A stretch of 15,929 nt of DNA from Actinomycetota bacterium (GTDB taxonomy: Bacteria > Actinomycetota > Humimicrobiia > Humimicrobiales > Humimicrobiaceae), in NCBI GenBank assembly GCA_028695395.1, contig JAQVJB010000034.1, positions 1-15,929 on the forward strand, in the 5' to 3' direction. Positions 1-6,678 of this stretch are shown here, piece by piece. The notes beneath the pieces were generated by a model. That model did no database searches and was not told the origin of the DNA. It saw nothing but the letters and a program-made list of their open reading frames with translations. Every line of letters begins with the position of its first letter. Position 1 is the first letter of the stretch. Position numbers and translations under genes: made by a program.

Positions 1-818
1 CAATAATAGAAAACAAGACAACTACTACGATAGAAGAGATAAAAAAATCTGTTTTGATAAATGGCCCTATGAAGTGCTCCAAAGTAATAGACGGAGACAC
101 AATAAAAGTTGTTGATGATAAAGGAGAAGAATATTTAGTTCAATATGTTGGTATAGATATTCCAGAAGATTTTGATGATGAGGCAAAAAATATTAATGAA
201 GCTCTTCTGCTTAATAAAAATATAGAACTTGAAAAAGATATTTCTGAAACTGATGAAGGCGGGAGATTGTTAAGATATGTTTATGTTGAAGATATTTTTG
301 TAAATGCATATCTTGTAGAAGAGGGATTGGCAAAAGTTGATACTATAAGTCCTGATAAAAAATATGAAGATACTCTTTTAAAATTAGAGGGTAAAGCTAA
401 AGACAGTCTTCTAGGTTTTTGGGCATCAGAGTTAACAGTAAGCCAAACGACAAAATCACAAGAGACTACCACAACTATTCAACAAGAGACTACCACAACT
501 ATTGAGCAATCTACAACTACAACTACACAAGCTCAAGTTTATGGAGTAGAGATTATTTCCCTGACTTCGCCAGTTGCGCAGGGTGCCAATGCTACTATAG
601 GAATTTCAACTGCTCCCGGAGCAATGTGCAATATTACTGTTTATTATAAATCAGGTCCAAGTGAGGCACAGGGGCTTTTCCCCAAACAGGCAGATGGGAA
701 TGGCAACTGTAGCTGGACCTGGAAAGTGGGGACAAGAACTACTCCAGGTGATTGGCGAATTGTAATAAATGTTGATGGTATTGGCAGTAAAGAAATATAT
801 TTTACCGTAGTTGGTTAG
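1..818 (+). CDS. Secreted modular protein with SNase-like domain and C-terminal beta-rich domain (5' partial)
   Basis: The frame is open to the left edge (first full codon at 3), so the N-terminus, probably a signal peptide, lies outside. A TTG at 54 exists but falls inside the open frame and is unlikely to be the start. Numbering from that TTG, residues 6-126 match the staphylococcal nuclease fold: VIDGDT at 11-16, GIDIPE at 33-38 (Asp35 and Glu38 in place), GRLLRYVY from 70 with Arg71, and the family ending GLAKV...GFWA. The first catalytic arginine, normally just before the GIDTPE motif (VRLIGIDTPE), is Gln30, and the segment after GIDIPE is short. A Thr-rich linker (about 131-158) leads to a C-terminal domain (161-254) resembling Ig-like/cell-surface beta modules. 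A second KTTTT linker precedes the nuclease domain. It is probably an extracellular or surface protein. The fold call is fairly secure; catalytic activity is doubtful. Confidence 0.8.
   Translation, partial: IIENKTTTTIEEIKKSVLINGPMKCSKVIDGDTIKVVDDKGEEYLVQYVGIDIPEDFDDEAKNINEALLLNKNIELEKDISETDEGGRLLRYVYVEDIFVNAYLVEEGLAKVDTISPDKKYEDTLLKLEGKAKDSLLGFWASELTVSQTTKSQETTTTIQQETTTTIEQSTTTTTQAQVYGVEIISLTSPVAQGANATIGISTAPGAMCNITVYYKSGPSEAQGLFPKQADGNGNCSWTWKVGTRTTPGDWRIVINVDGIGSKEIYFTVVG
459..503 (+). repeat. 24-bp-period tandem repeat encoding the Thr-rich linker
   Basis: Two identical 21-bp copies beginning CAAGAGACTACCACAACTAT lie at 459-479 and 483-503, a period of 24 bp (8 codons, roughly QETTTTIQ). 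A degenerate third copy follows to about 530, and a related stretch occurs at about 13-38. Such in-frame repeats expand or shrink surface-protein linkers by slippage without breaking the frame. Confidence 0.85.
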
Positions 819-842
819 AAAATACTTAAAAGGATTATACAA

Positions 843-1058
843 ATGGTAAATAAAGGTGGATTTTCTTGGAAAAGAGCAATTGGAGTGACCAGAGTAAAGC
901 AAAATATTTCAAGATCAACAGGTATACCTCTTACTAAATCCGGAAGACAAAGAAAAGTAGGTAAAATTGCAACAGGTGGATGCTGCTTAATACCTGCACT
1001 CCTAGTTTTTATAATTTTTTCGATATTTACAGGATTAATCCTGATAGCTATTTTTTAA
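843..1058 (+). CDS. Small basic protein with one C-terminal membrane helix
   Basis: This 71-aa protein starts at ATG 843 after a weak AAAGGA, 24 bp beyond the preceding gene, and may be co-transcribed with it. Residues 1-42 are strongly basic, with FSWKRAIGVTRVKQ (7-20) and GIPLTKSGRQRKVGK (27-41). A Gly-Cys-Cys then leads into one hydrophobic helix (about 49-71) running to the C-terminus. The SWKRA...GIPLTKSGRQRKxGK pattern looks like a conserved family of small uncharacterised bacterial proteins, from memory only. The positive segment before the helix predicts an N-in, C-out tail-anchored topology. Basic residues that could bind nucleic acid or lipid are visible, but function is unknown. 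Confidence 0.65.
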   Translation: MVNKGGFSWKRAIGVTRVKQNISRSTGIPLTKSGRQRKVGKIATGGCCLIPALLVFIIFSIFTGLILIAIF

Positions 1059-1133
1059 AAAAATTATCTAATAACATTGTATTAAATAAGATTAAAAATC
1101 TAAATATATCTTTTAAATCTGGCCTTTTTTCTA

Positions 1134-1697
1134 TTAATCAATAATTATTCTCTTTCCCAGATTATATGCTTCCTCTAACTTAGCAGAATTACTTCTTATT
1201 TCACCTGCTTTATTAGCACTGGCATGAACAATGCCAGTAAGCTTGGCATTTACATAATTACAAATATCCTGGAAACTTCTCAAGGCATTTATTCCGCCTG
1301 AAGTAAAGACATCCTCGTCTCCATAAGTTAAAATAACTCCAATATTTTTATTATTTAGACCATTTTCAAGAATGGCATATAATCTATCTATAAACAGCTT
1401 GGTTTGGGCAGAGATGTTGAACCAATAAGTAGGGGAAGCAAAAACTATTGAATCTGCTCTTTTTATTTTCGGGTACAAATCAGTCATATCGTCATTTTTA
1501 ACGCAACCTTCCGATGTTACCATATGGCAGGAACCGCACCCGTCACAAGGAAAAATTTTTAATTCTTGAAGATTGATTCGCTCAAAAGTACCATCGTTTT
1601 CTTTAATTCCTTTGATAAGAGACTCAATAAGATAGTGGCAGTTCCCATTTTTCCTAGGACTTCCATTTACAATCAAAACATTCGATTTATTTGCCAT
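1134..1697 (-). CDS. Flavodoxin-fold NAD(P)H-dependent FMN reductase, iron-sulfur flavoprotein type
   Basis: The 187-aa protein starts at ATG 1697 behind a good GAGGAAAG ribosome site. The N-terminal VLIVNGSPRKNGN (7-19) is the FMN-phosphate loop of the NADPH-dependent FMN reductase/flavodoxin-like family, and SPTYWFNISAQTKLFIDR (about 89-106) is the family's second flavin-contacting segment. CDGCGSC...C gives cysteines 51, 54, 57 and 65, spacing CxxCxxCx7C, followed by NDDM. This matches the compact cluster motif of archaeal/anaerobic iron-sulfur flavoproteins, which bind a 4Fe-4S cluster and FMN and shuttle electrons or reduce O2, peroxide or quinones. It is convergent with the upstream genes and apparently single. 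The cluster is inferred from spacing; substrate is unknown. Confidence 0.85.
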   Translation of the reverse strand: MANKSNVLIVNGSPRKNGNCHYLIESLIKGIKENDGTFERINLQELKIFPCDGCGSCHMVTSEGCVKNDDMTDLYPKIKRADSIVFASPTYWFNISAQTKLFIDRLYAILENGLNNKNIGVILTYGDEDVFTSGGINALRSFQDICNYVNAKLTGIVHASANKAGEIRSNSAKLEEAYNLGKRIIID

Positions 1698-2076
1698 CTT
1701 TCCTCTTTTCTAATAAAAACGACTTATCATATTTTTTAAATAAAGCCTATAAAGTTTTGATTACAGTATATCTTCAAGGAATATAATTATCAAAATCTTC
1801 ATAATATTGTGTGAACGGAAAGCACTCTTTTTAAAGAATTATTATCTAGGTACAAACAAAATGTTTTTATATTTTTATAATTAATGATTTTTTAAAAAAG
1901 AAATTTTTTAATTATTTAAATTTTAATAGACCCTGGGCATACAAAGTGTTATAAATAAGTCTTAAATATTTAGTACTATAAATATTAAACAGCATTTATA
2001 ACAATTAAAAATATAAGAGACGTATATATATTAATTTTTAGACCAATCACAAAAACTAAAAAGCTGGAGGTATATT
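1698..2076. other. 379-bp AT-rich spacer upstream of the FAD oxidoreductase
   Basis: No coding sequence is visible. It separates the divergently transcribed flavodoxin-like gene and FAD oxidoreductase, so it should hold both promoters. A weak plus-strand candidate pairs TTGATT (1757-1762) with TATAAT (1782-1787), but the 19-bp spacing is not optimal. A nested inverted repeat lies at 1947-2003 and a strong GGAGG at 2066-2070. Confidence 0.5.
1947..2003. repeat. Nested inverted repeat upstream of the FAD oxidoreductase
   Basis: The outer arms TGTTATAAAT (1947-1956) and ATTTATAACA (1994-2003) are perfect reverse complements. Between them, AATATTTA (1965-1972) and TAAATATT (1979-1986) form an inner perfect pair around a 6-nt loop. 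The two stems could stack into one interrupted hairpin. It lies 74 bp before the proposed start, where a 5' leader or operator would be. Because the DNA is AT-rich, chance contributes to the inner pair. Confidence 0.5.
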
Positions 2077-3432
2077 ATTAATTCTGAAAAAATAATAATA
2101 ATAGGAGCAGGCTGCACAGGTCTTTCTGCTGCTTATACTTTAAAAAAGCAAGGAATTAATCCGGTGGTTTTAGAGTCCGAACCCGTAGCAGGCGGCAGAT
2201 GCAGGACAGTAAGGGAAGATGGCTATAGTTTCAGCATAGGAGCTGGAAGCACGGAGCCGCAATGGAAGACAACCTATGAATATTTTGATGAATTAGGATT
2301 GACAGAAAAAGTATTTTCCATACAGAAACAACGTTATGGATTTTTTAAAAATGGAAAAATAAAATCTGTTTTTATCGGCGGAAACTTTTTTGAAATGATA
2401 AAAGCAGCTCCGGAAAATATTAAATTTTTCTTTACATGTTTTCCCATGAAAACTTACCCGCAGCTATTAAGGGTTTTTATGGCTCTTTTTAAATATATGA
2501 AACTTATAGATAAAGAAAATCATGATTTTACTAAACTTACAGAAATATCACATACAAATACTGAAGATTTTGTTCTTAAATATGGCGGCAAAGAAGCTTT
2601 GAATTGGATGTTTCATCCTTTTCTGGCAACAATGGTGTTTGGAAGGCCGAAGGATATATCAATTGCTCATCCGATATCATTATTTTCACTTATGAGAGGC
2701 ATGAGAAGCCTCCATGGCGGAATGGGCCTCATAACAGAAAAACTTTTTGAAAAAGTAAAAGATTCTGTCATGCTTTCAACTACTGTAAAAAAAGTCGTTA
2801 TCAATAACAGTAAAGTAGTTGGTGTAAAAACAGATAAAGGATTTATTAAAGCTGATAAGGTAATTTGTGCAGTAGACGCTGTTATTGCAAGAAAAATTAT
2901 TCCAGATTTACCTGAATCTATGAGAAGCACACTTGAAAAATGTAAATACAGTTCCACATACTATTATCAGTTTGGGCTTGATAAACATTTTATTTCTACC
3001 AATACTGATTTTTTTGTGCTGATGATCCAGGCAGACACTGATACAATTCTGGGATGGGCAGCCAAGGGTAGCCGGCTGGGAGAGAAACCTGTAATGATAT
3101 TTGCTACACGGGGGTGGGAAGATGACAAGCTTAAAAACCTAAGTGAAAAAGAAAGGCGTCGAGTAGTAATAAATGAAGCTAAAAGATTCTTTCCTGAATT
3201 CCCTGACGAGCCTTTGATTACAAAAGTTTTCAGATGGGACAGAGCTGTAAATATGGAAACACCCGGACAATTTCCTGCAATTCAGAATCTTTTAAAAAAT
3301 CATATGAAAGATATTGAAGGATTATATCTGGCAGGCGAGTATCTTTTTCTTATAGCCAGTACTGAAGGGGCGCTTGCAACCGGTAAGAAAGCAGCTGAAA
3401 TGGTAATTTCAGATATGAAAAAAAAGAGATAG
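2077..3432 (+). CDS. FAD-dependent amine-oxidase/protoporphyrinogen-oxidase-like oxidoreductase, probable ATT start
   Basis: The protein belongs to the flavin-containing amine oxidase/phytoene desaturase superfamily. IIIIGAGCTGLSAAYTL (6-22) is the Rossmann dinucleotide motif, with glycines 10, 12 and 15. VVLESEPVAGGRCRT follows, with the acidic ribose-binding residue and the GG motif. GLYLAGEYLFLIASTEGA near the C-terminus is the second FAD-contacting motif. The first ATG/GTG-type codon, GTG 2164, falls after the Rossmann motif and would destroy the fold. In frame upstream to the stop at 2032-2034 there is no ATG, GTG or TTG. GGAGG (2066-2070) sits 6 nt before ATT 2077, giving 451 aa starting NSEKIIII, the normal distance to the glycine motif. 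ATT 2074 is a less well spaced alternative. Substrate cannot be assigned; carotenoid, porphyrin and amine oxidations all occur in this family. Confidence 0.85.
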   Translation: MNSEKIIIIGAGCTGLSAAYTLKKQGINPVVLESEPVAGGRCRTVREDGYSFSIGAGSTEPQWKTTYEYFDELGLTEKVFSIQKQRYGFFKNGKIKSVFIGGNFFEMIKAAPENIKFFFTCFPMKTYPQLLRVFMALFKYMKLIDKENHDFTKLTEISHTNTEDFVLKYGGKEALNWMFHPFLATMVFGRPKDISIAHPISLFSLMRGMRSLHGGMGLITEKLFEKVKDSVMLSTTVKKVVINNSKVVGVKTDKGFIKADKVICAVDAVIARKIIPDLPESMRSTLEKCKYSSTYYYQFGLDKHFISTNTDFFVLMIQADTDTILGWAAKGSRLGEKPVMIFATRGWEDDKLKNLSEKERRRVVINEAKRFFPEFPDEPLITKVFRWDRAVNMETPGQFPAIQNLLKNHMKDIEGLYLAGEYLFLIASTEGALATGKKAAEMVISDMKKKR

Positions 3433-3465
3433 ATTTTATAATATAAATAGTTTTTATTATAAAAT
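3433..3465 (+). terminator. AT-only hairpin after the FAD oxidoreductase, possible weak terminator
   Basis: ATTTTATAATA (3433-3443) pairs perfectly with TATTATAAAAT (3455-3465) around an 11-nt loop, starting directly after the stop codon. The stem has no GC and no clear U-tract, so termination would be weak; it could equally be an mRNA-end stabiliser. Confidence 0.35.
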
Positions 3466-3587
3466 AACCGGTTTATAACAATAGATAAGCAGATAGAAGG
3501 TAAAACCAAATCTTTAAACAACTTAATTAAAAAAAATATAATAATCCTATATTTGAGATAGTGATTTAAATGAATAAAGGAGAAGAA

Positions 3588-4802
3588 ATGTTAAATGGCA
3601 AATCAATTGGAATCATAACAAGCGGTGGAGATTGCGGAGGTCTTAATTCTGTTATAAAAGGTGCCGCACTTATGGCGCAAACTTATGGAATTGACGCCTA
3701 TTTAATACCTAATGGCTATGCCGGTTTGTACAATCTGGATTCAAGCGGGAATATAATAAAGCTTGATTCTGCTAGAATCGATCAGATATCTTCAATGATT
3801 GCAGGCTCGGAAGCAGGGAATTCAAGAGTGAAAATTTCCAAAATACAGGATTCCGAAAAATATGAAAAAATATGCTCCGGACTTAAAAAATTCAATATAG
3901 GCGCATTAATAATATCCGGAGGGGATGATACCGGAAGCGCTGTTGTCGATTTGGAAGAAAATGGAGTAACAGCAATACATGTTCCTAAGACTATGGACCT
4001 GGATCTTCATACTTATTCCGTAGGAGGAGATTCAACAATAAATAGGATTGCAAGATATGTAAATGATTTAAAAACTACAGGTAAAAGCCACAATAGAATA
4101 ATGGTGGTCGAAGTATTTGGAAGATATGCGGGACATACTGCATTCAGGGGAGGGATTGCTGCTGATGCAGATTGTATTTTAATTCCAGAGGTCCCTGTAA
4201 ATTTCAATATAGTTTATAAGCATATGAAAAAAATTTTCATGAGCAGGGTAAGGGATAGTGAAAATAAAGCTGGTACATATATGATAGTCGTTGCAGAAGG
4301 CTTAAAAGATTCAACAGGAATGACATTGACTGATGCAACAATTTCCGTTGATTCATTCGGTCATAAAAAACTAAGCGGTGCAGGCAAATATGTTTCACAA
4401 CACTTAAGTGAACTTGTAAAAAATGATCCTGAAATGACCCAGTTCATGAAGGAACAGGGGCTTTTTGTTGAAAAGATGAACGAAGTTCCGGAAATAAGAG
4501 AAACTGTTCCTGCTTATCTTGCACGTTCTGGAAGCACCAGTGCAATGGATGCCAATTTCGGTAAAGAAACAGGTGCAGGAGCGGTCACGCTTATTGTGAA
4601 CGGGATATCCGGTGTTACTGTTACGCGAGTAATTAATGGAAATATTGAGTACATACCTACAAAAGAAGCGATAAAACAAAGGTATGTAAGTGAGAACATG
4701 ATTAATTTCTATGAAAAGATAGGAGTATGTTTTGGAAGAGAACCTGTTGAATATTCTCCGACTTTCTCTGCGGTTGAAAAAGCGTGCTGGTTTTATTTAT
4801 AG
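3588..4802 (+). CDS. pfkA: 6-phosphofructokinase, pyrophosphate-type signature
   Basis: It phosphorylates fructose 6-phosphate to the 1,6-bisphosphate in glycolysis. I place the start at ATG 3588 because AAAGGAG (3576-3582) is well spaced for it, whereas the upstream ATG 3570 precedes that site; the protein is then 404 aa. GIITSGGDCGGLNSV (8-22) is the nucleotide/PPi loop, GSEAGNSR is at 73-80, and GGDDT (111-115) carries Asp114 where ATP-dependent enzymes have Gly. PKTMDLD (133-139) carries Lys134 where they usually have Gly. Asp plus Lys at these two sites is the known mark of pyrophosphate-dependent enzymes. The catalytic Asp137 is kept, but the usual TIDND reads TMDLD and the MGR motif reads FGR (177-179). 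The length, longer than the roughly 320-aa ATP enzymes, fits the PPi/mixed clade. PPi use is inferred. Confidence 0.88.
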   Translation: MLNGKSIGIITSGGDCGGLNSVIKGAALMAQTYGIDAYLIPNGYAGLYNLDSSGNIIKLDSARIDQISSMIAGSEAGNSRVKISKIQDSEKYEKICSGLKKFNIGALIISGGDDTGSAVVDLEENGVTAIHVPKTMDLDLHTYSVGGDSTINRIARYVNDLKTTGKSHNRIMVVEVFGRYAGHTAFRGGIAADADCILIPEVPVNFNIVYKHMKKIFMSRVRDSENKAGTYMIVVAEGLKDSTGMTLTDATISVDSFGHKKLSGAGKYVSQHLSELVKNDPEMTQFMKEQGLFVEKMNEVPEIRETVPAYLARSGSTSAMDANFGKETGAGAVTLIVNGISGVTVTRVINGNIEYIPTKEAIKQRYVSENMINFYEKIGVCFGREPVEYSPTFSAVEKACWFYL

Positions 4803-4936
4803 AATCGATTAAATAAATGGCTTTTAAAAATATTAAATAATAGAAAATTAAAAATAACAGAAATATATTTAGAAGTATAGATAATATGAATCTTAAAATA
4901 TAATTAAGTGGGTTAGTCAGCGTAATCACTACAATA

Positions 4937-5317
4937 TTGAATAATGAGATTTATCCTGAAATAATAAAAGGCACAGATGACTTCAAGGTATATGATGAGC
5001 AATATTACGTACAGACAGATCCCGCGATAAAGGTACTTGCAACAACCAAGGTACCTCCGGCAAAAGGAGAATTTAAATCTGCAGGAGTAGCCAATATGAA
5101 CTTTGATTTCGGTTTTGTAAGCTGGAACTTTACTTCAGAGTCTGCACTTAACGGACCTCATGCAGATAATGGTCCGGTAGAGATACCTGTAGTATGGATA
5201 AAATACTGGGGCAAGGGAAGAGTATTTTACAATTCACTGGGTCATGATGAAAAAAGAACACTTGCAGAACCAAGCCTGACAATCACAAAAAGAGGATTTC
5301 TGTGGGCTGCGAAGTAA
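4937..5317 (+). pseudogene. ThuA-family remnant, N-terminal half missing
   Basis: The 126-codon frame matches only the C-terminal half of ThuA-like proteins (a class I glutamine amidotransferase fold, usually about 220-250 aa, seen in trehalose and other glycoside utilisation loci). Recognisable blocks are GTDDFKVYDEQYYVQTDPAIK, VLATT, IPVVWIKYWGKGRVFYNSLGHDEKR and the terminal KRGFLWAAK. The only listed start is TTG 4937 with no ribosome site. The frame opens at 4904 without an ATG or GTG, and the preceding 134 bp is AT-rich and shows no N-terminal ThuA sequence in another frame. No internal stop has accumulated, so the loss may be recent. A short expressed domain cannot be ruled out. The neighbouring TIM-barrel gene is a common ThuA partner. 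Confidence 0.68.
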
Positions 5318-5380
5318 TACTGGTTTTTTTTCATATTATTTATTTTTCAATATTTTAAGAATGCCAACGTAAATGTAGCT

Positions 5381-5396
5381 ATTTATTTAAATAAAT
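5381..5396. repeat. 16-bp AT-only perfect palindrome upstream of the TIM-barrel gene
   Basis: ATTTATTTAAATAAAT is its own reverse complement and lies 60 bp before the TIM-barrel start, where an operator or promoter element would sit. It contains only A and T in a very AT-rich spacer, so chance is a fair explanation. Confidence 0.35.
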
Positions 5397-5456
5397 GGAT
5401 TAATAATGTAGAATGTAGAAAAATATAAATTAGTAAATAGATGAGGTGATTAGAAA

Positions 5457-6446
5457 ATGAGGCCGGTAACAATTTTTACAGGACAATGGGCAGATCTGCC
5501 ATTTGATCAGATGTGTAAGATTGCTTCAGAAATAGGATATGAAGGACTTGAATTGGCAACATGGGGAAATCATGTAAATCCTAAAAGAGCAGCCGAGGAA
5601 CCAGCTTATGCTAAAGAAATACTAGATACCCTGAAGAAATATAATTTGAAAAGCTGGGCAATAAGCGCACATTTATCCGGTCAGCTTGTCGGAGACGTAT
5701 ATGACAAAAGGCATAACGGTTTTGCTTCTCCAAGTGTGGCTGATAATCCAAAAGCAATGAGGGAATGGGCAATTCAGGAAGTAAGTTATACAATAAAAGC
5801 TGCAAAAAATCTTGGTATAAGCATTATTACTGGATTCTTAGGTTCACCGATATGGAATTACTGGTATTCATTTCCGCAGACAACTGCTGAAATGGTCGAT
5901 GAAGGCTATAAGACTATTGTTGAAAGATGGTCACCCTTGTTCGATGAGATGGATAAAAACGGAATTAAATTCGCTCTTGAAGTTCATCCTACAGAAATTG
6001 CATATGATTACTATTCTTTTGTCAAACTTTTAAAAGCATTTAATTACCGAAAAACTCTGGGAATGAATTTCGATCCAAGCCATCTTTTATGGCAGGGGCT
6101 CAAGCCTCATCTGATGATAAGAGAGATTCCGGACAGAGTTTATCATGTCCACATTAAAGATGCTTCAGTCACTCTTGACGGTTTGAATGGGATACTTGGG
6201 TCCCATCTCGAATTTGGAGATCCGAAAAGAGGATGGAATTTCCGCTCACCCGGAAGGGGAGGAGTAGATTTCTCATCAATAATACGTGAATTAAACGCTG
6301 TTGGTTATGATGGCCCGCTTTCTGTTGAGTGGGAAGATTCAGGAATGGATAGGATCCAGGGTGCGACAGAAGCCTGCAGTTTTGTAAAACACATAAATAT
6401 TACTCCTAATGTCGGTGCATTCGATGATGCAATGAAAAATAAATAA
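5457..6446 (+). CDS. Sugar phosphate isomerase/epimerase-like TIM barrel
   Basis: The 329-aa protein starts at ATG 5457, six bases after a strong GAGGTGAT. It belongs to the xylose-isomerase-like TIM-barrel family (AP endonuclease 2 fold), which isomerises or epimerises sugars, keto-sugars or inositols using a divalent metal. The opening IASEIGYEGLELATWGNHVNP is typical. Likely metal ligands are Glu175 (ALEVHPTE), Asp206 or His209 (NFDPSHL), His232 (HVHIKD) and Glu291 (LSVEWED). GRGGVDFSSIIREL (267-280) is the usual segment before the last strand. These proteins often sit beside ThuA and Gfo/Idh/MocA dehydrogenases in glycoside or keto-sugar catabolism, and a ThuA remnant lies just upstream. 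It probably feeds the same sugar pathway as the FGGY kinase downstream; the exact sugar is unknown. Confidence 0.87.
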   Translation: MRPVTIFTGQWADLPFDQMCKIASEIGYEGLELATWGNHVNPKRAAEEPAYAKEILDTLKKYNLKSWAISAHLSGQLVGDVYDKRHNGFASPSVADNPKAMREWAIQEVSYTIKAAKNLGISIITGFLGSPIWNYWYSFPQTTAEMVDEGYKTIVERWSPLFDEMDKNGIKFALEVHPTEIAYDYYSFVKLLKAFNYRKTLGMNFDPSHLLWQGLKPHLMIREIPDRVYHVHIKDASVTLDGLNGILGSHLEFGDPKRGWNFRSPGRGGVDFSSIIRELNAVGYDGPLSVEWEDSGMDRIQGATEACSFVKHINITPNVGAFDDAMKNK

Positions 6447-6496
6447 TATAAATTAAAACTATTTGTATTTAAAAAAAATTATAAATATAAAAGATA

Positions 6497-6535
6497 ATTA
6501 GGTTGTCTTGTAAGACTATAACAAGGCAACCTAAT
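6497..6535 (+). terminator. Long hairpin after the TIM-barrel gene, probable terminator
   Basis: ATTAGGTTGTCTTGT (6497-6511) pairs with ACAAGGCAACCTAAT (6521-6535) over 15 positions, with one G-U wobble and a 9-nt loop. It lies 50 bp after the stop codon and before the GntR promoter, where a transcript boundary is expected. The trailing sequence TTATAATAT is only moderately U-rich, so it may be a factor-assisted or bidirectional terminator. Confidence 0.6.
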
Positions 6536-6572
6536 TTATAATATCGGGTATCTTAAAATAATCTTATAAAAA

Positions 6573-6600
6573 ATATTTACTATTAATTAATAGTAAATAT
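6573..6600. promoter_or_regulatory. 28-bp perfect palindrome just upstream of the GntR promoter
   Basis: The left arm ATATTTACTATTAA (6573-6586) is followed directly by its exact reverse complement (6587-6600) with no loop. It ends 5 bp before the -35 box of the GntR gene. The position suits an operator or activator site for a dimeric regulator, possibly this GntR protein. The two C/G pairs make it less trivial than pure AT palindromes. Confidence 0.55.
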
Positions 6601-6605
6601 AATTC

Positions 6606-6634
6606 TTGACAATCTATTCTTATTTTTCTATTAT
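6606..6634 (+). promoter_or_regulatory. Sigma-70-type promoter for the GntR gene
   Basis: TTGACA (6606-6611) is a consensus -35 box and TATTAT (6629-6634) a five-of-six -10 box, separated by exactly 17 bp. The predicted start near 6641 gives a leader of about 38 nt. This is the best promoter in the window. Confidence 0.75.
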
Positions 6635-6653
6635 CTAACTTATATTAAAAAAA

Positions 6654-6663
6654 GCGTTAACGC
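6654..6663. promoter_or_regulatory. Operator-like palindrome GCGTTAACGC in the GntR leader
   Basis: GCGTTAACGC is a perfect 10-bp palindrome about 13-22 bases downstream of the predicted transcription start, where a bound repressor would block the polymerase. It is the only GC-containing block in a very AT-rich leader. Autoregulation by the encoded GntR protein is the natural reading, and GntR-family operators are usually short palindromes. I found no second exact copy in the window. Confidence 0.5.
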
Positions 6664-6678
6664 ACTAATTAAAAGAAT

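Noticed and set aside
459..503. Possible CRISPR repeat
   Set aside because: The two 21-bp copies are only 3 bp apart, in frame inside a Thr-rich coding linker, with no spacers or cas genes.
2164..3432. GTG 2164 as the start of the FAD oxidoreductase
   Set aside because: It would remove the glycine-rich FAD-binding motif and has no ribosome site, while the reading frame and motif extend upstream.
4702..4929. Minus-strand 75-codon frame over the pfkA end and the spacer
   Set aside because: The hydrophobic Ile/Leu/Phe-rich translation arises from AT-rich DNA, and it overlaps the recognised pfkA C-terminus.
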